Assembly: GCF_900168055.1 (NCBI RefSeq)
Contig: NZ_FUYS01000008.1
Location: 141,343 to 205,342, forward strand
Reading direction: 5' to 3'
Source of the DNA: Parapedobacter luteus
GTDB lineage: Bacteria > Bacteroidota > Bacteroidia > Sphingobacteriales > Sphingobacteriaceae
DNA: 64,000 nucleotides
Numbering within the stretch: the first letter of the stretch is position 1; each line of letters opens with the position of its first letter. Both the position numbers and the translations under genes were made by a program. Below, in pieces: positions 55,070 to 64,000 of the stretch. Under the pieces are notes generated by a model. The model had not been told where the DNA came from. It was given only the letters and a program-made list of their open reading frames with translations, and did not search any database.

Positions 55070-57586
55070 TTACCCCATTCTCCGCTGTTGGCAGCGGCTT
55101 AAACCGGCCGTGTAGTCAAAGATTGGCGATTGAAGCCCCAGGTTAGGATCTAGATGCGGCAGCTCATCTTTGGGGTTTTCGTCCAAAATGAGCATCCAGC
55201 AATAAGACTCCAGCAACCTAAAGCCACGGACCTCGCAAATGGAAGCGGTTTGCCGTCCTAACTTGTGATAATCCTCTTCACGCCTAAGCTTTTTCCATTG
55301 GATGAGAAAGATGTTGTAAATGACAAGGTATGCAAAGTTATTCGGGTAGTTGGTCGACAATCGGGAAGCATAAGCGCTGGCGGTCTCTACCTCGCCGCAT
55401 TCCGTCAGAAACAACGCATAGATCAGCTTCGTGAAGTTCAATTCGGCCGCGTTGCGGGGCGCTTCCTCGTTAAGGCGCCTGCTAAGCACGTCAATATAGC
55501 CATGGGCAAATTTGATCTTGCGCGATACCTTGGCCAACGTATAGACCAAAAGGTCAAACAGCTGGTTTGAAATCAATCCGTCGCTCTTCGACAGGCGGCG
55601 GTAAAGCATTTCCAATTCATGGATGGTTTCTTTGTCGACATGCTCTCCCTTGAAATATTGATATAAGTAGGAGAGGACCACAAACGGATTGATGACAAAG
55701 CTGGCGAAGGCCTCCGGCGGTTTCACCGCGAGTTGCTCGAACTGCATCATGAACGCGTCTTCCTCCCATTTAAGTATCGCAATGAAGGCAAGCTTGCTAC
55801 GAAGGATGATTTCGTGGGTTTCAGATAAATTGAAATCCAGGAGCTTGGAAACATTGGGTTCGTATTCGGGCTGGAAACAGGTGAAGCTCAGTGCATACTC
55901 GACAAACGCACTGTTGCAAAGCTCCAGGTTTATCTGATCCCGGATGAGCTGGTTAGGAGCGAACGACAGCTTATGTATGCCATCGCAGATAAACGCTATG
56001 ATTTCAAAACGGTCATCATTGAGAAACTGAATGTTTTCAATCTGGTTAACCAGGTCAAGGTCTCCGGATTCGATATAAAACAGCAATAGCCATTTCAGCT
56101 GATCCACCTTCACTTTATTGGAGGAAGCGGACCGATCCAACGCATCAAGCAGTTGCCCGGTGTCATTGTAGCTATGGAACCATTGGAGTGCCATGAAATA
56201 CGTGGCGATACGTTCTGATTGGAACCGGATAGTCACCTGCTGCCTGACTTCGTGCTTGCTGTTAATCTCCTGCAATACCCCAATCGAAAGCAGGTCCTGG
56301 TAAGCGGCCTGATGTTGTTTGATGACGGCATAGACTTGCCGTTTATTGACGTGAAGTATGCTGTCGTGCGCGTCGACTAAGGCGGCCAGCTCGTCCAGCA
56401 GGCTTTGCTTTCCGAGGGAATTGACACCATTGAACACCTTCTTTTTTAGATATCGCGCAACAACAAGGTATTCGTCGAAAACTGTCGCTTCGCGCGGGTC
56501 TGCGTTTTCCCCGTTTAGTTCATAGTAATATTGAAAAAATAGCGGCACATGAAAGAGGTTCTTATGTCGTAAATTCAGTGGGCGCAGCGGCTTGTCCCGC
56601 CCGTTGATGTTGCGGATAAGCTGATGCAATTCCGCATTGGAAAAGGCCCCCATATCAGCCGATTCGCCGGCCGGCGTGCCGCTCAATATGGAAAACCACT
56701 GCAGATTGGCAATGGTATCCTGAAAGAGGTTTCTGTACTTAAAAAGCGTAGACGTACGCATGACCAAAATAACACGGAACCAAGTGAATCGCGCAAAATG
56801 CTGAGCCATGTCGGAGAGTTGGTCGATGGTGTTCGAAAACTGTTTGTCTGTTACCAGGTCAGAATGTAATTCGTCGATAATAAGATAGAAATTGCCGGGA
56901 GCGCCGTCTTGGTAGTTTTCCATAAAACTCTCAAGCAGATCGGTGGTGTCGAAGCCCAGGAGATTAGCCAGCCATTTGTTGCAATGAAATCCAAAGATGG
57001 TGCTATGCAGCAGGGACAGGCTGCTGACAAACAGGTAGCTATCGTGTTCTTGGGAGTCCGGCTTTTGGGTGATTTTTCTTTCCAGCCAGCGGGATATGGA
57101 TACGGTTTTCCCGTATCCGGCGGGCCCGCTGAAAATGCCCGCAGTCGCTTCACTTTGCTGAAAGCGCTGCATGAACATGTCCACGTGTTCCCGATCAATG
57201 GTTTGGCGGTAGGGGATTCCGCATTTGTGTTTATTGCTTTCAATGTTAAATAAACTGATTTTGGTCGCGTTGCGGGAAACTTCATCCCACGTCTTGCACG
57301 GCGAAAGCCGCAATTGACATTGCTCCATATTGGTGTAAAAGTCGTCCCAACCGCTGAAGCCGCAATATTCGGCCAATGCGTTAAGGGTATAGGCCGAGGG
57401 CCGGTGTATGGACGAAGCGAAACCAAATATACGCTTTATGGTGGTTTCGCTGACGCTCTTGTTCGTTACTGCTTTGATATCCAATGCCAGTCGGTAACAA
57501 TCGCCGGGGAGTAGCTGGGTAATCTGGGACTTGTTCAATACAAGCGTTTTCAGTTGATCAAAATAAGCCCGTAAATATGCTTTCAT
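55070..57586 (-). CDS. STAND-like P-loop ATPase with N-terminal Bacteroidota HTH-like domain
   Basis: An 838-residue cytosolic protein. Residues about 25-90 (VSETTIKRIFGFASSIHRPS, TLNALAEYCGFSGWDDF) form a small helical domain, probably DNA- or protein-binding, that heads many Bacteroidota multidomain proteins. An NTPase follows: Walker A GPAGYGKT (154-161) and Walker B FYLIIDEL (Asp238, Glu239). The last 450 residues are alpha-helical, repeat-like, without a recognised effector. This is the layout of STAND-type switches. It is divergent from the giant surface protein gene, 787 bp away, so it may control it; a defence role is the other option. Full function unknown. Confidence 0.7.
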   Translation of the reverse strand: MKAYLRAYFDQLKTLVLNKSQITQLLPGDCYRLALDIKAVTNKSVSETTIKRIFGFASSIHRPSAYTLNALAEYCGFSGWDDFYTNMEQCQLRLSPCKTWDEVSRNATKISLFNIESNKHKCGIPYRQTIDREHVDMFMQRFQQSEATAGIFSGPAGYGKTVSISRWLERKITQKPDSQEHDSYLFVSSLSLLHSTIFGFHCNKWLANLLGFDTTDLLESFMENYQDGAPGNFYLIIDELHSDLVTDKQFSNTIDQLSDMAQHFARFTWFRVILVMRTSTLFKYRNLFQDTIANLQWFSILSGTPAGESADMGAFSNAELHQLIRNINGRDKPLRPLNLRHKNLFHVPLFFQYYYELNGENADPREATVFDEYLVVARYLKKKVFNGVNSLGKQSLLDELAALVDAHDSILHVNKRQVYAVIKQHQAAYQDLLSIGVLQEINSKHEVRQQVTIRFQSERIATYFMALQWFHSYNDTGQLLDALDRSASSNKVKVDQLKWLLLFYIESGDLDLVNQIENIQFLNDDRFEIIAFICDGIHKLSFAPNQLIRDQINLELCNSAFVEYALSFTCFQPEYEPNVSKLLDFNLSETHEIILRSKLAFIAILKWEEDAFMMQFEQLAVKPPEAFASFVINPFVVLSYLYQYFKGEHVDKETIHELEMLYRRLSKSDGLISNQLFDLLVYTLAKVSRKIKFAHGYIDVLSRRLNEEAPRNAAELNFTKLIYALFLTECGEVETASAYASRLSTNYPNNFAYLVIYNIFLIQWKKLRREEDYHKLGRQTASICEVRGFRLLESYCWMLILDENPKDELPHLDPNLGLQSPIFDYTAGLSRCQQRRMG

Positions 57587-58373
57587 GTAAAGGTAGATGG
57601 TAGATGGTTAAAAATAATAGCCTGATCAGTCACTGACGGTCAATCCTTTTGTTGGTATATAGGTTTCTTTAAAGTTAAGTGGCTAGTTGCAGCGATTTGG
57701 TGTATAAAAATCTATTTACATAGTAACTTGATTAATTAGTTAATGGTGAAAAGCTGTAGTATGCTTAGCATTCGGCAAACATAAAGTTTCTTAGTTGTTA
57801 TAATCTGCCAAAATGTAGTAAATTTTGCTCTTTAACGTATTTAAACAAACTGACCATTGCCCAATCCGAGCCATTAACAAATACATCACTATTTCAGGTA
57901 TCACGTAGACGATTCTGGAAAACGACGCCCTGTAATCTTGCAGATCGAGGCCTTGGTTTCCTGTTAAGCAAACTTAGCCATAAGGATAACGCCTGCATAG
58001 CGCATACCCTAATATGAACAAAATGAACGGCGGAGTATAATATGAATGCAGTGAACAGGGGTTTGGCGAGTTGGCCAAATTATCTTTGAGCGTGTTGAAC
58101 GACAGTCGTGGACGGATGGGAATATTTCCTGCGCGTGGCCTGTTGGAAACACCTATGAAAAAACATCTACCAACTATGCAATGCAAGAACCATACCATAT
58201 TAAGGTATTTCGAATACCGTAACCGGCAGTAAGCCAAGTGTGTTCGAATACAGCATGCCGGCGAAAATAGATTATTGCCTCGCCAGCGGTGTGATGTCCG
58301 AATAAAGCTGCGTGGCAGCAGTGCTTAATTATCAAAATTTGAAAAACATTATATGATTATAAACCCATAGCCA
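57587..58373. other. 787-nt divergent regulatory region
   Basis: No gene found. Features: a tandem TAGATGG pair near 57592-57605; a TATCTTTG box at 58081-58088 (plus strand) whose upstream TTTG is only 15 nt away; a palindrome GGTATT-TCG-AATACC at 58204-58218; and a direct repeat TTCGAATAC at 58209-58217 and 58243-58251. The plus-strand leader to the giant gene would be about 280 nt long. Confidence 0.4.
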
Positions 58374-61300
58374 ATGGAAGCATCATCTACTTATCTGAAA
58401 CTTTCTTTTACACGTTTTTTATTCAGTTGCATCGCGTTCGCTGCCGTACTGTGTTCCGCTCTTGGGGAGGCCAAGGGGCAGACGAAAACATTGGCTGATG
58501 ATGTGACGTACACCAGCCCGGATAGAGTCGTCTCGGCAATCGGGTGCGGTGCGCTAGGTCTAACGCCGTGTTATGCGCCTACTGTCGAAAATCAGGGCCA
58601 TGCGCTGGTTGATGACGACAACTATGCCAGGCTGCTGGCCAGCCCCGGGCTGGCCGCAGGCTTAGGTGCATATACGGGGGTAATCGAGCTGAAGTTTGAA
58701 AACACCCTGCCGGCTGATTCATGGTCTTATGTGCGAATAGCAGGTGATAACAGTCTTTTTAATGCGTTATTGGGGGGAAATTTAGGTGAATTATTGGGGC
58801 AGGTGCTGGGCGCGGTATTATTGGGCAATCAGGAGATTGTCATCGATGCCAGAAACGGCAGTACATCGGTTTTGTCGCGAAGCAGCGCGTCGGGCTTCAG
58901 TACCGATAGGGTCAAACTGGTGGTCGACAAGGTGGGCAATTATTATATCGCGATACGTCCAGGTGCTGCTTATGACAGGATACGGATAACCAATCAGACT
59001 GGGTCGTTATTGGGGCTTGGGGCCCAACGTACGTTGGATGTCTATAACGCGTTTTATTATGACGATGCGACGGATTGCCTGCAAGCGCAATTTACCTCGT
59101 TTGATGGTGAAGGGTTGAACTTGAATATTTTGCAGAGCGGTGCGGGGGCCACGAATATCGGCAACGCAATAGATGACGACGAGGATTCGTATTCCCAAAT
59201 CAGTACGGGAAGTGTCAGCCTTGGATTGGGCAACTCAATTTACCAGACGATATACTACGACGAGCTTTCCGCCCCTGGGGATTATTTGAGAATAAAGCTT
59301 GGCGTCGCCAACGGATCCGCAGTAAATGCTCGGCTGCTTGGGAATATCGAAATTAAGGCTTTCGCAGGTAGTCAGGAGGTCTATGCCAAGCGATTGAGCG
59401 GAGGCTTGGTCAACGGTGTGGATGTCCTTGGGTTGCTGCAAAGTGGGCAGCCAGCCACAATATATATTGGCCCCGGCGTGGCCTTTGACCGGGTGACTAT
59501 TGGCTATAATGCGATTGTCGACGTTAATTTATTAGGAAGTGCGCCCATCCATCTTTATGATGTGAAGCGCTATGGAGCTACTTGTCCGGAACCGGGTGCG
59601 CCGGCGCCCGTGGATGATGGGCATATGTTCCTTGATGCGAATAAAGATTGTGCGGACAATATACATTCATTTGAAAATGCCAATTTCCCCTACAATGCGG
59701 TGGATGGACACAATGGCACCTACACAACGCTGGAAGCTGGCTCAGGGCTGGTACTCGGCATCGGAAGCTATACCGGACACATCGAGCTGGGATTTGATGG
59801 GGTGAAGAGTGGCGGAACCACAACGTATGTCCGCATTGATTTCGATAACGAGATCTTGTCAGGGTTATTGGACGGCAGTATCGGCGATTTACTAAGTGGA
59901 GTCACGGGTGCCCTTTTCGGCCAGCATTACTTCACCGTTGAAGTAAAAAATGGGGATAATCCTGCGTTCTTGACTGCTTCCTCGAATAACGGTTTCTTGA
60001 ATCAGCCGGTTAAAGTAGTTCAGGATAAATATGGCCATTATTATGTTGCGGTGACTCCTGATCAGCCCTACGATCGCATCCGGATTACGGAACATTATCC
60101 CGGAGCGGTCGGCCTGGCAGGCATTGCCAACATGAATGTTTATCATGCCTGTGTGTCAACCGGCTCAGCGCACTGTGAACAAGCCTTCGCCACCTATTCC
60201 GAATCAGGCGGAATCAGTCTTGACTTGCTTGGGTTAGGTAGCGCCGGCGTTAGAAACGCGCACTTGGCGATTGACGATGACAACGTCGCTGTCGAGGACG
60301 ATGAAACCTTTTCCGAAATTGGCATCGGTGCGGCCGGTGTGGGCGCGCGTATTTTCCAGTTCGTGGATTTCCATACACTTTCGTCTCCTGCAGATTATTT
60401 TAAAATTAAGCTTGGCGTCGAAAATGGAAGCACGCTAAATGTTCAGTTGTTAAATAACATCGAAATACGGGCATACAACGGTGACGATCTCGTGTACTCC
60501 CAACGATTGCAAGATGGTTTGGTTGCCGGATTGGATATCTTAGGACTGTTGACCACGGACAATGTCGTGACGATTCCGATTGGCCCCGGCGTAGCTTTCG
60601 ATCGCGTTGCCGTGGGTATCACCGCATTAGTTGAATTAAATGTATTGAATTCACCCGTTCGGGTGTACAGCATCAAGCGTTTTGGTGCAGATTGCCCCGA
60701 CCCCAGGCCGCTACCCAACGATCCGCAGACGGAATCACCGTTTAACGGTCCGGATTGCGGTGTTGAGTTAGGCGCGTTTGAGCATGTCAACTTTGCATAC
60801 AATGCCATTGATGGCCATATCGATACGTATGCGACGCTATCGGCGGGTTCAGGCATCGCCTTGGGCATCGGCGGGTCGTACAGCGGGTACATCGAGCTTG
60901 GCTATGACCAGCCGGTGCCGGCGTTGGAAACGTCGTACGTCCGCATTGATATGCCGGATGAAGAGTTGCTCGATGCGCTTGTAGGCGGTAGCCTTGGTTC
61001 TATTCTGGCTGATTTGGGTGGTATCGTATTGTTCGGCAATCATTACTTTGACATCTCGGTACGGGATGCCGCCGGCAACGAGATTTATGAAGTGTCCAGC
61101 GCAGGAGGCTTCAATAGCAACAATGCCCGCATCGTACGGGATGAGCATGGCCGTTATTACATTGCCTTTACCGCCGATGTGCCATATCAATCAGTGAGGA
61201 TTACGTTAAACAATACCGCGGTAGCAGGATTGGGTGAGGTGACGACCATGAATGTCTATAGCATGTGCCGTGAAACCGTATTCGATCCTTGCGAGCAAGC

Positions 61301-64000
61301 AACGTTTACCTCTTTCGACGGAACCGGCCTTTCGCTTAATTTGTTTGAAGGAGCAAATCCGGCCGGCGTAGTCAATCCGCATTACGTAATAGATGAGAAT
61401 AACTCCAATTATTCGGAGCTTTCATTGGGCACTGCCGCGGTCGGCGCGGCTATCTACCAGGATGTTTACTTCAAAACGCCTGTAATAACCGCCGCTACGG
61501 ACGTGGTAAGGTTGCGCGTGCAAGTCCCGCAGACATTGCTGAATGTTGATCTCTTGGGTGCTTACCGGGTATACCTGTATCATGGGAATGATGAAGTGTA
61601 TTCCGCTACGTTCCAGAATGCATTGATCAACGGGTTGGATTTACTCGGCTTGCTTAATTCTGGCGGCCGGGTCAACGTCGAATTTGAACCGGGTGCAGGC
61701 ATCACATACGATCGTGTCCGTTTTGAGGTAGGTTCCGTGCTCGGCTTAAGTATCGGGAATCCGGTTCGGTTGTACAACATCTACCGGATATCGGACGCAT
61801 GCCCGGATCCGGAATTCGAACAGCCGCCGTTTAGTGTCTGCGCTGATGTCATTGTTGGCGAAGGCGAAAATGTGGACGATATCCAAAACCTCACGGATGG
61901 CAACCACAATAGCTATGCAACGATTCGGTCGGATGCGGGTTTGGTTGCTGGTATTGGCGCGTACTCCGGACATGTCGAACTGGGTTTCAGTGCGGTGGTT
62001 CCCGCCGGTACGTCGTCGTATATCCGTATTGGATATGAAGATGAGGTATTGCAGGCGCTGCTCGCCGGTTCGCTGGGCAACGCAGTCAATAGCCTGCTGA
62101 ACGGTATCGCCTTGGGCGACCACTACTTCAATGTGATTGTAAACGATGAAAATGGCAATGAAGTTGTATCAGGCAGTAGCCGGGATCTGTTTGACGATGC
62201 AAACGGCCAAATCCGCTTGGTGCAGGATACAAAAGGTCGGTATTATCTTGAGATTAGGCCAACAGTAGCGTATCAATCGGTAAGGCTTGAAGATCATACA
62301 ACCGCGTTGTTAGGCGTCTTGTCGTCCGAAGGGCATCTGGATGTTTATGGCATGTGCCATACCCCAACGACCTTCGAATGCCCGGCAGCATTTTCAACGT
62401 CTTACGAGGGTAGCGGACTGGGTCTCGACGTGCTCAACCTTGGTGGTGCCGGCGTGCAAAATGCATTCTGGGCGATCGACCAAAACACTTCGAGTGCCTC
62501 TACATTGAGTCTCGGCACATTGAATGTGCTTGGGTCCATACAGCAGAATATCCAGTTCGACCGGGTACTTACTGCAGGCGATCAGATCCGCATTAAGATG
62601 AAGGTCGGTACTGGTACGCTGAATGCGGCGCTATTAAGTACCTTGGAGGTAGTTGGCTACCTTGACGGTGTAGAAGTATCCACCAGGGACTTCGAACAAG
62701 CATTCGTGGAAACCAATATCGTAGACCTGTTGAATGATAGCGATCCAGTGGAGGTGACCGTCGAGCTTGATACCGATGTCGATGAAATTGCCATCCGCTT
62801 AAGCGATCTCGCTGGCGTAGGTGTCGCTCCGAACGTAAGTATCTATCACGTGATCCCTTTCTGCGAGTCGTATGCGCAAAGTTACCTGGAAGTAACCAAG
62901 AATAACGCCTGGGCCGATGGCAACGATTATAATGAGGTTACGGCAACGATCATTGATGCGGGTGCGGCGACTCCGGTGACGAACAAGGAAGTTATATTCA
63001 CCATCACGCATGTCGATAATACGAGGACCACTGAAACCATCACAACGGATACCGAGGGGAAAGCCAGGTTGCAGCTTACCAGCACGCTTGCAGGTGTTGC
63101 GAGTGTGACGGCCACTGTTGAGGGCATGATCATCGCAGATGGTAGTCCAGCCGAGGTTACCTTTATCATACCCAACAACCTCAGTATCACGAAGGTGGCT
63201 GACGAAGCCACGGGCGTGACAGCCGGCGAAAGTACCACCTTTACGGTCACCATCACCAACGATGGTCCTGCGCCGGTCGTAGTAGGCAAGGAAATTCCGC
63301 TCAACGAGCGACCGAGCGAAGGGTTAACGATTACAACCTATGAGGTTACGAGTGGCAACGCCACCGTCTCAGGAAGCGGCAACAGCGCCATCGTAACGGT
63401 AACAACGCAAGTTCCGCAGGACGGCACCATTACCTTGCGTGTCACGGCTGATGTTGCTCCAAATGCGCCGGCAGTAGTGGCTAATGGTATCGATGTTTGG
63501 GGGCCTGACCGGGATCCGGATACGGATACGCCGGATGACAGCGACGATACGGATCCGATCCCCGTGAATCGCGATTACGGCTTGGATGGAAACATTACCA
63601 AAATTGCTGCCGACGGCACGGATGCGGTGGCTGTAGCTGGCGGAGCATTTGAATATACCGTGACGGTGACCAACGGTGGCCCGTCGACCATCAATGCGGG
63701 CACGGTACTGTACCTGCAGGACGTGGCATCGGCCGGCCAGACGGTCACGGGCATCACGTCAAACAACGGCACGGCGAATACGGTAGGCGCCAGCGGCGAG
63801 TTCACGCTGACGGTAGCCGATGCGGTGGCACCGGGCGGCACCATTGTGCTGACGGTTGCGGTTGACGTGGCTGCGGACATCACGGCCGACGTGGTGAACA
63901 ACACGATTAATATCTGGAGTGAAGACCCTGCGGGCGATTACAGCACGCCTGAGGGTACGGATACGACGCCGGACTATCCGGTAGACCGCGATTACGGGTT
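58374..64000 (+). CDS. Giant modular surface protein, 3' end beyond window
   Basis: The frame is open from ATG 58374 to the window end (1875 codons seen). A signal peptide (about 1-35; CIAFAAVLCSALGEAKGQ) is followed by four A-B pairs of repeat modules of about 165 residues each. A modules are at about 65-230, 425-595, 796-965 and 1155-1330, with motifs like NAVDGHNGTYTTL and SYVRI. B modules are at about 235-403, 600-770, 972-1140 and 1334-1495, with IDDD-SYS-IS and a GLDLLGLL motif. Then come a Big_1 invasin-type Ig domain (about 1501-1600) and DUF11 repeats (1602-1730, 1737 onward) joined by DRDYG linkers. No catalytic motif. Probably a T9SS-exported adhesin or matrix protein; its C-terminus is not visible. 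Confidence 0.85.
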   Translation, partial: MEASSTYLKLSFTRFLFSCIAFAAVLCSALGEAKGQTKTLADDVTYTSPDRVVSAIGCGALGLTPCYAPTVENQGHALVDDDNYARLLASPGLAAGLGAYTGVIELKFENTLPADSWSYVRIAGDNSLFNALLGGNLGELLGQVLGAVLLGNQEIVIDARNGSTSVLSRSSASGFSTDRVKLVVDKVGNYYIAIRPGAAYDRIRITNQTGSLLGLGAQRTLDVYNAFYYDDATDCLQAQFTSFDGEGLNLNILQSGAGATNIGNAIDDDEDSYSQISTGSVSLGLGNSIYQTIYYDELSAPGDYLRIKLGVANGSAVNARLLGNIEIKAFAGSQEVYAKRLSGGLVNGVDVLGLLQSGQPATIYIGPGVAFDRVTIGYNAIVDVNLLGSAPIHLYDVKRYGATCPEPGAPAPVDDGHMFLDANKDCADNIHSFENANFPYNAVDGHNGTYTTLEAGSGLVLGIGSYTGHIELGFDGVKSGGTTTYVRIDFDNEILSGLLDGSIGDLLSGVTGALFGQHYFTVEVKNGDNPAFLTASSNNGFLNQPVKVVQDKYGHYYVAVTPDQPYDRIRITEHYPGAVGLAGIANMNVYHACVSTGSAHCEQAFATYSESGGISLDLLGLGSAGVRNAHLAIDDDNVAVEDDETFSEIGIGAAGVGARIFQFVDFHTLSSPADYFKIKLGVENGSTLNVQLLNNIEIRAYNGDDLVYSQRLQDGLVAGLDILGLLTTDNVVTIPIGPGVAFDRVAVGITALVELNVLNSPVRVYSIKRFGADCPDPRPLPNDPQTESPFNGPDCGVELGAFEHVNFAYNAIDGHIDTYATLSAGSGIALGIGGSYSGYIELGYDQPVPALETSYVRIDMPDEELLDALVGGSLGSILADLGGIVLFGNHYFDISVRDAAGNEIYEVSSAGGFNSNNARIVRDEHGRYYIAFTADVPYQSVRITLNNTAVAGLGEVTTMNVYSMCRETVFDPCEQATFTSFDGTGLSLNLFEGANPAGVVNPHYVIDENNSNYSELSLGTAAVGAAIYQDVYFKTPVITAATDVVRLRVQVPQTLLNVDLLGAYRVYLYHGNDEVYSATFQNALINGLDLLGLLNSGGRVNVEFEPGAGITYDRVRFEVGSVLGLSIGNPVRLYNIYRISDACPDPEFEQPPFSVCADVIVGEGENVDDIQNLTDGNHNSYATIRSDAGLVAGIGAYSGHVELGFSAVVPAGTSSYIRIGYEDEVLQALLAGSLGNAVNSLLNGIALGDHYFNVIVNDENGNEVVSGSSRDLFDDANGQIRLVQDTKGRYYLEIRPTVAYQSVRLEDHTTALLGVLSSEGHLDVYGMCHTPTTFECPAAFSTSYEGSGLGLDVLNLGGAGVQNAFWAIDQNTSSASTLSLGTLNVLGSIQQNIQFDRVLTAGDQIRIKMKVGTGTLNAALLSTLEVVGYLDGVEVSTRDFEQAFVETNIVDLLNDSDPVEVTVELDTDVDEIAIRLSDLAGVGVAPNVSIYHVIPFCESYAQSYLEVTKNNAWADGNDYNEVTATIIDAGAATPVTNKEVIFTITHVDNTRTTETITTDTEGKARLQLTSTLAGVASVTATVEGMIIADGSPAEVTFIIPNNLSITKVADEATGVTAGESTTFTVTITNDGPAPVVVGKEIPLNERPSEGLTITTYEVTSGNATVSGSGNSAIVTVTTQVPQDGTITLRVTADVAPNAPAVVANGIDVWGPDRDPDTDTPDDSDDTDPIPVNRDYGLDGNITKIAADGTDAVAVAGGAFEYTVTVTNGGPSTINAGTVLYLQDVASAGQTVTGITSNNGTANTVGASGEFTLTVADAVAPGGTIVLTVAVDVAADITADVVNNTINIWSEDPAGDYSTPEGTDTTPDYPVDRDYG

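Noticed and set aside
57587..58373. CRISPR array or small RNA in the long divergent gap
   Set aside because: The repeats present are too few and too short for CRISPR, and no promoter-terminator pair with a plausible fold was found.

Overview
This window is a chromosomal stretch of a Bacteroidota bacterium, most likely family Sphingobacteriaceae or a close relative (Pedobacter/Parapedobacter/Olivibacter type). The evidence is a SusC/SusD pair, a CHU_C-type C-terminal sorting domain of the type IX secretion system (T9SS), phylum-typical families (DUF3078, DUF3098, DUF5606), many promoters of the Bacteroidota form TTG-N19-21-TAnnTTTG, and a 6S-Flavo-like RNA between zapA and rny. Genus and species cannot be told from the sequence. 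Most of the window is ordinary core genome; the accessory parts are about 10-16 kb, 29-33 kb, 38.8-41.5 kb and 55-64 kb.

Layout. 1-950: 3' part of a PurF-type amidophosphoribosyltransferase, facing a minus-strand susC-susD pair (1184-5889). 6313-9926 (minus): the housekeeping operon ftsX, DUF3098, uppP, truB, ribF. 10069-15813 (minus): an RND multidrug efflux operon in which the inner-membrane pump and the outer-membrane factor form one 1516-residue reading frame. 16703-27376: leuS, a tandem universal stress protein, a decayed segment, putP, a dipeptidyl peptidase IV, and a histidine kinase/response regulator pair. 27521: tRNA-Ala(GGC). 28067-33447: an oxidoreductase, then a small cluster (Cys-rich membrane protein, TonB-dependent receptor, BNR-repeat protein with a CxCC motif) that looks like metal uptake, then the C-terminal stub of an NtrC-type regulator.

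33541-38801: a GT32 glycosyltransferase, a membrane protein, dxr, rseP, a Dabb lipoprotein and ywbE. 38841-41541 (minus): three secreted proteins, one with a T9SS sorting domain. 41923-46687: carA (with a possible attenuator leader), eno (with a palindromic operator candidate), ftsB, DUF3078, rlmH and a 41-residue membrane protein. 47098-55057: an orphan receiver, DUF5606, cyclophilin, radC, pheT, a coiled-coil protein, zapA, 6S RNA, rny and a DUF962/Mpo1-like protein. 55070-64000: a STAND-like ATPase divergent from a giant modular surface protein that runs off the window.

The best leads for something new are: (i) the pump/outer-membrane-factor fusion, whose junction has an A8 run, an out-of-frame stop and an internal lipobox; (ii) the CxCC BNR protein cluster; (iii) the giant protein made of alternating repeat modules, with an apparently related module in the separate 40.7 kb locus; and (iv) several RNA-level or promoter-level structures (carA leader, pheT mirrored promoter, eno operator). 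No prophage, insertion sequence, CRISPR array or canonical defence island was seen.
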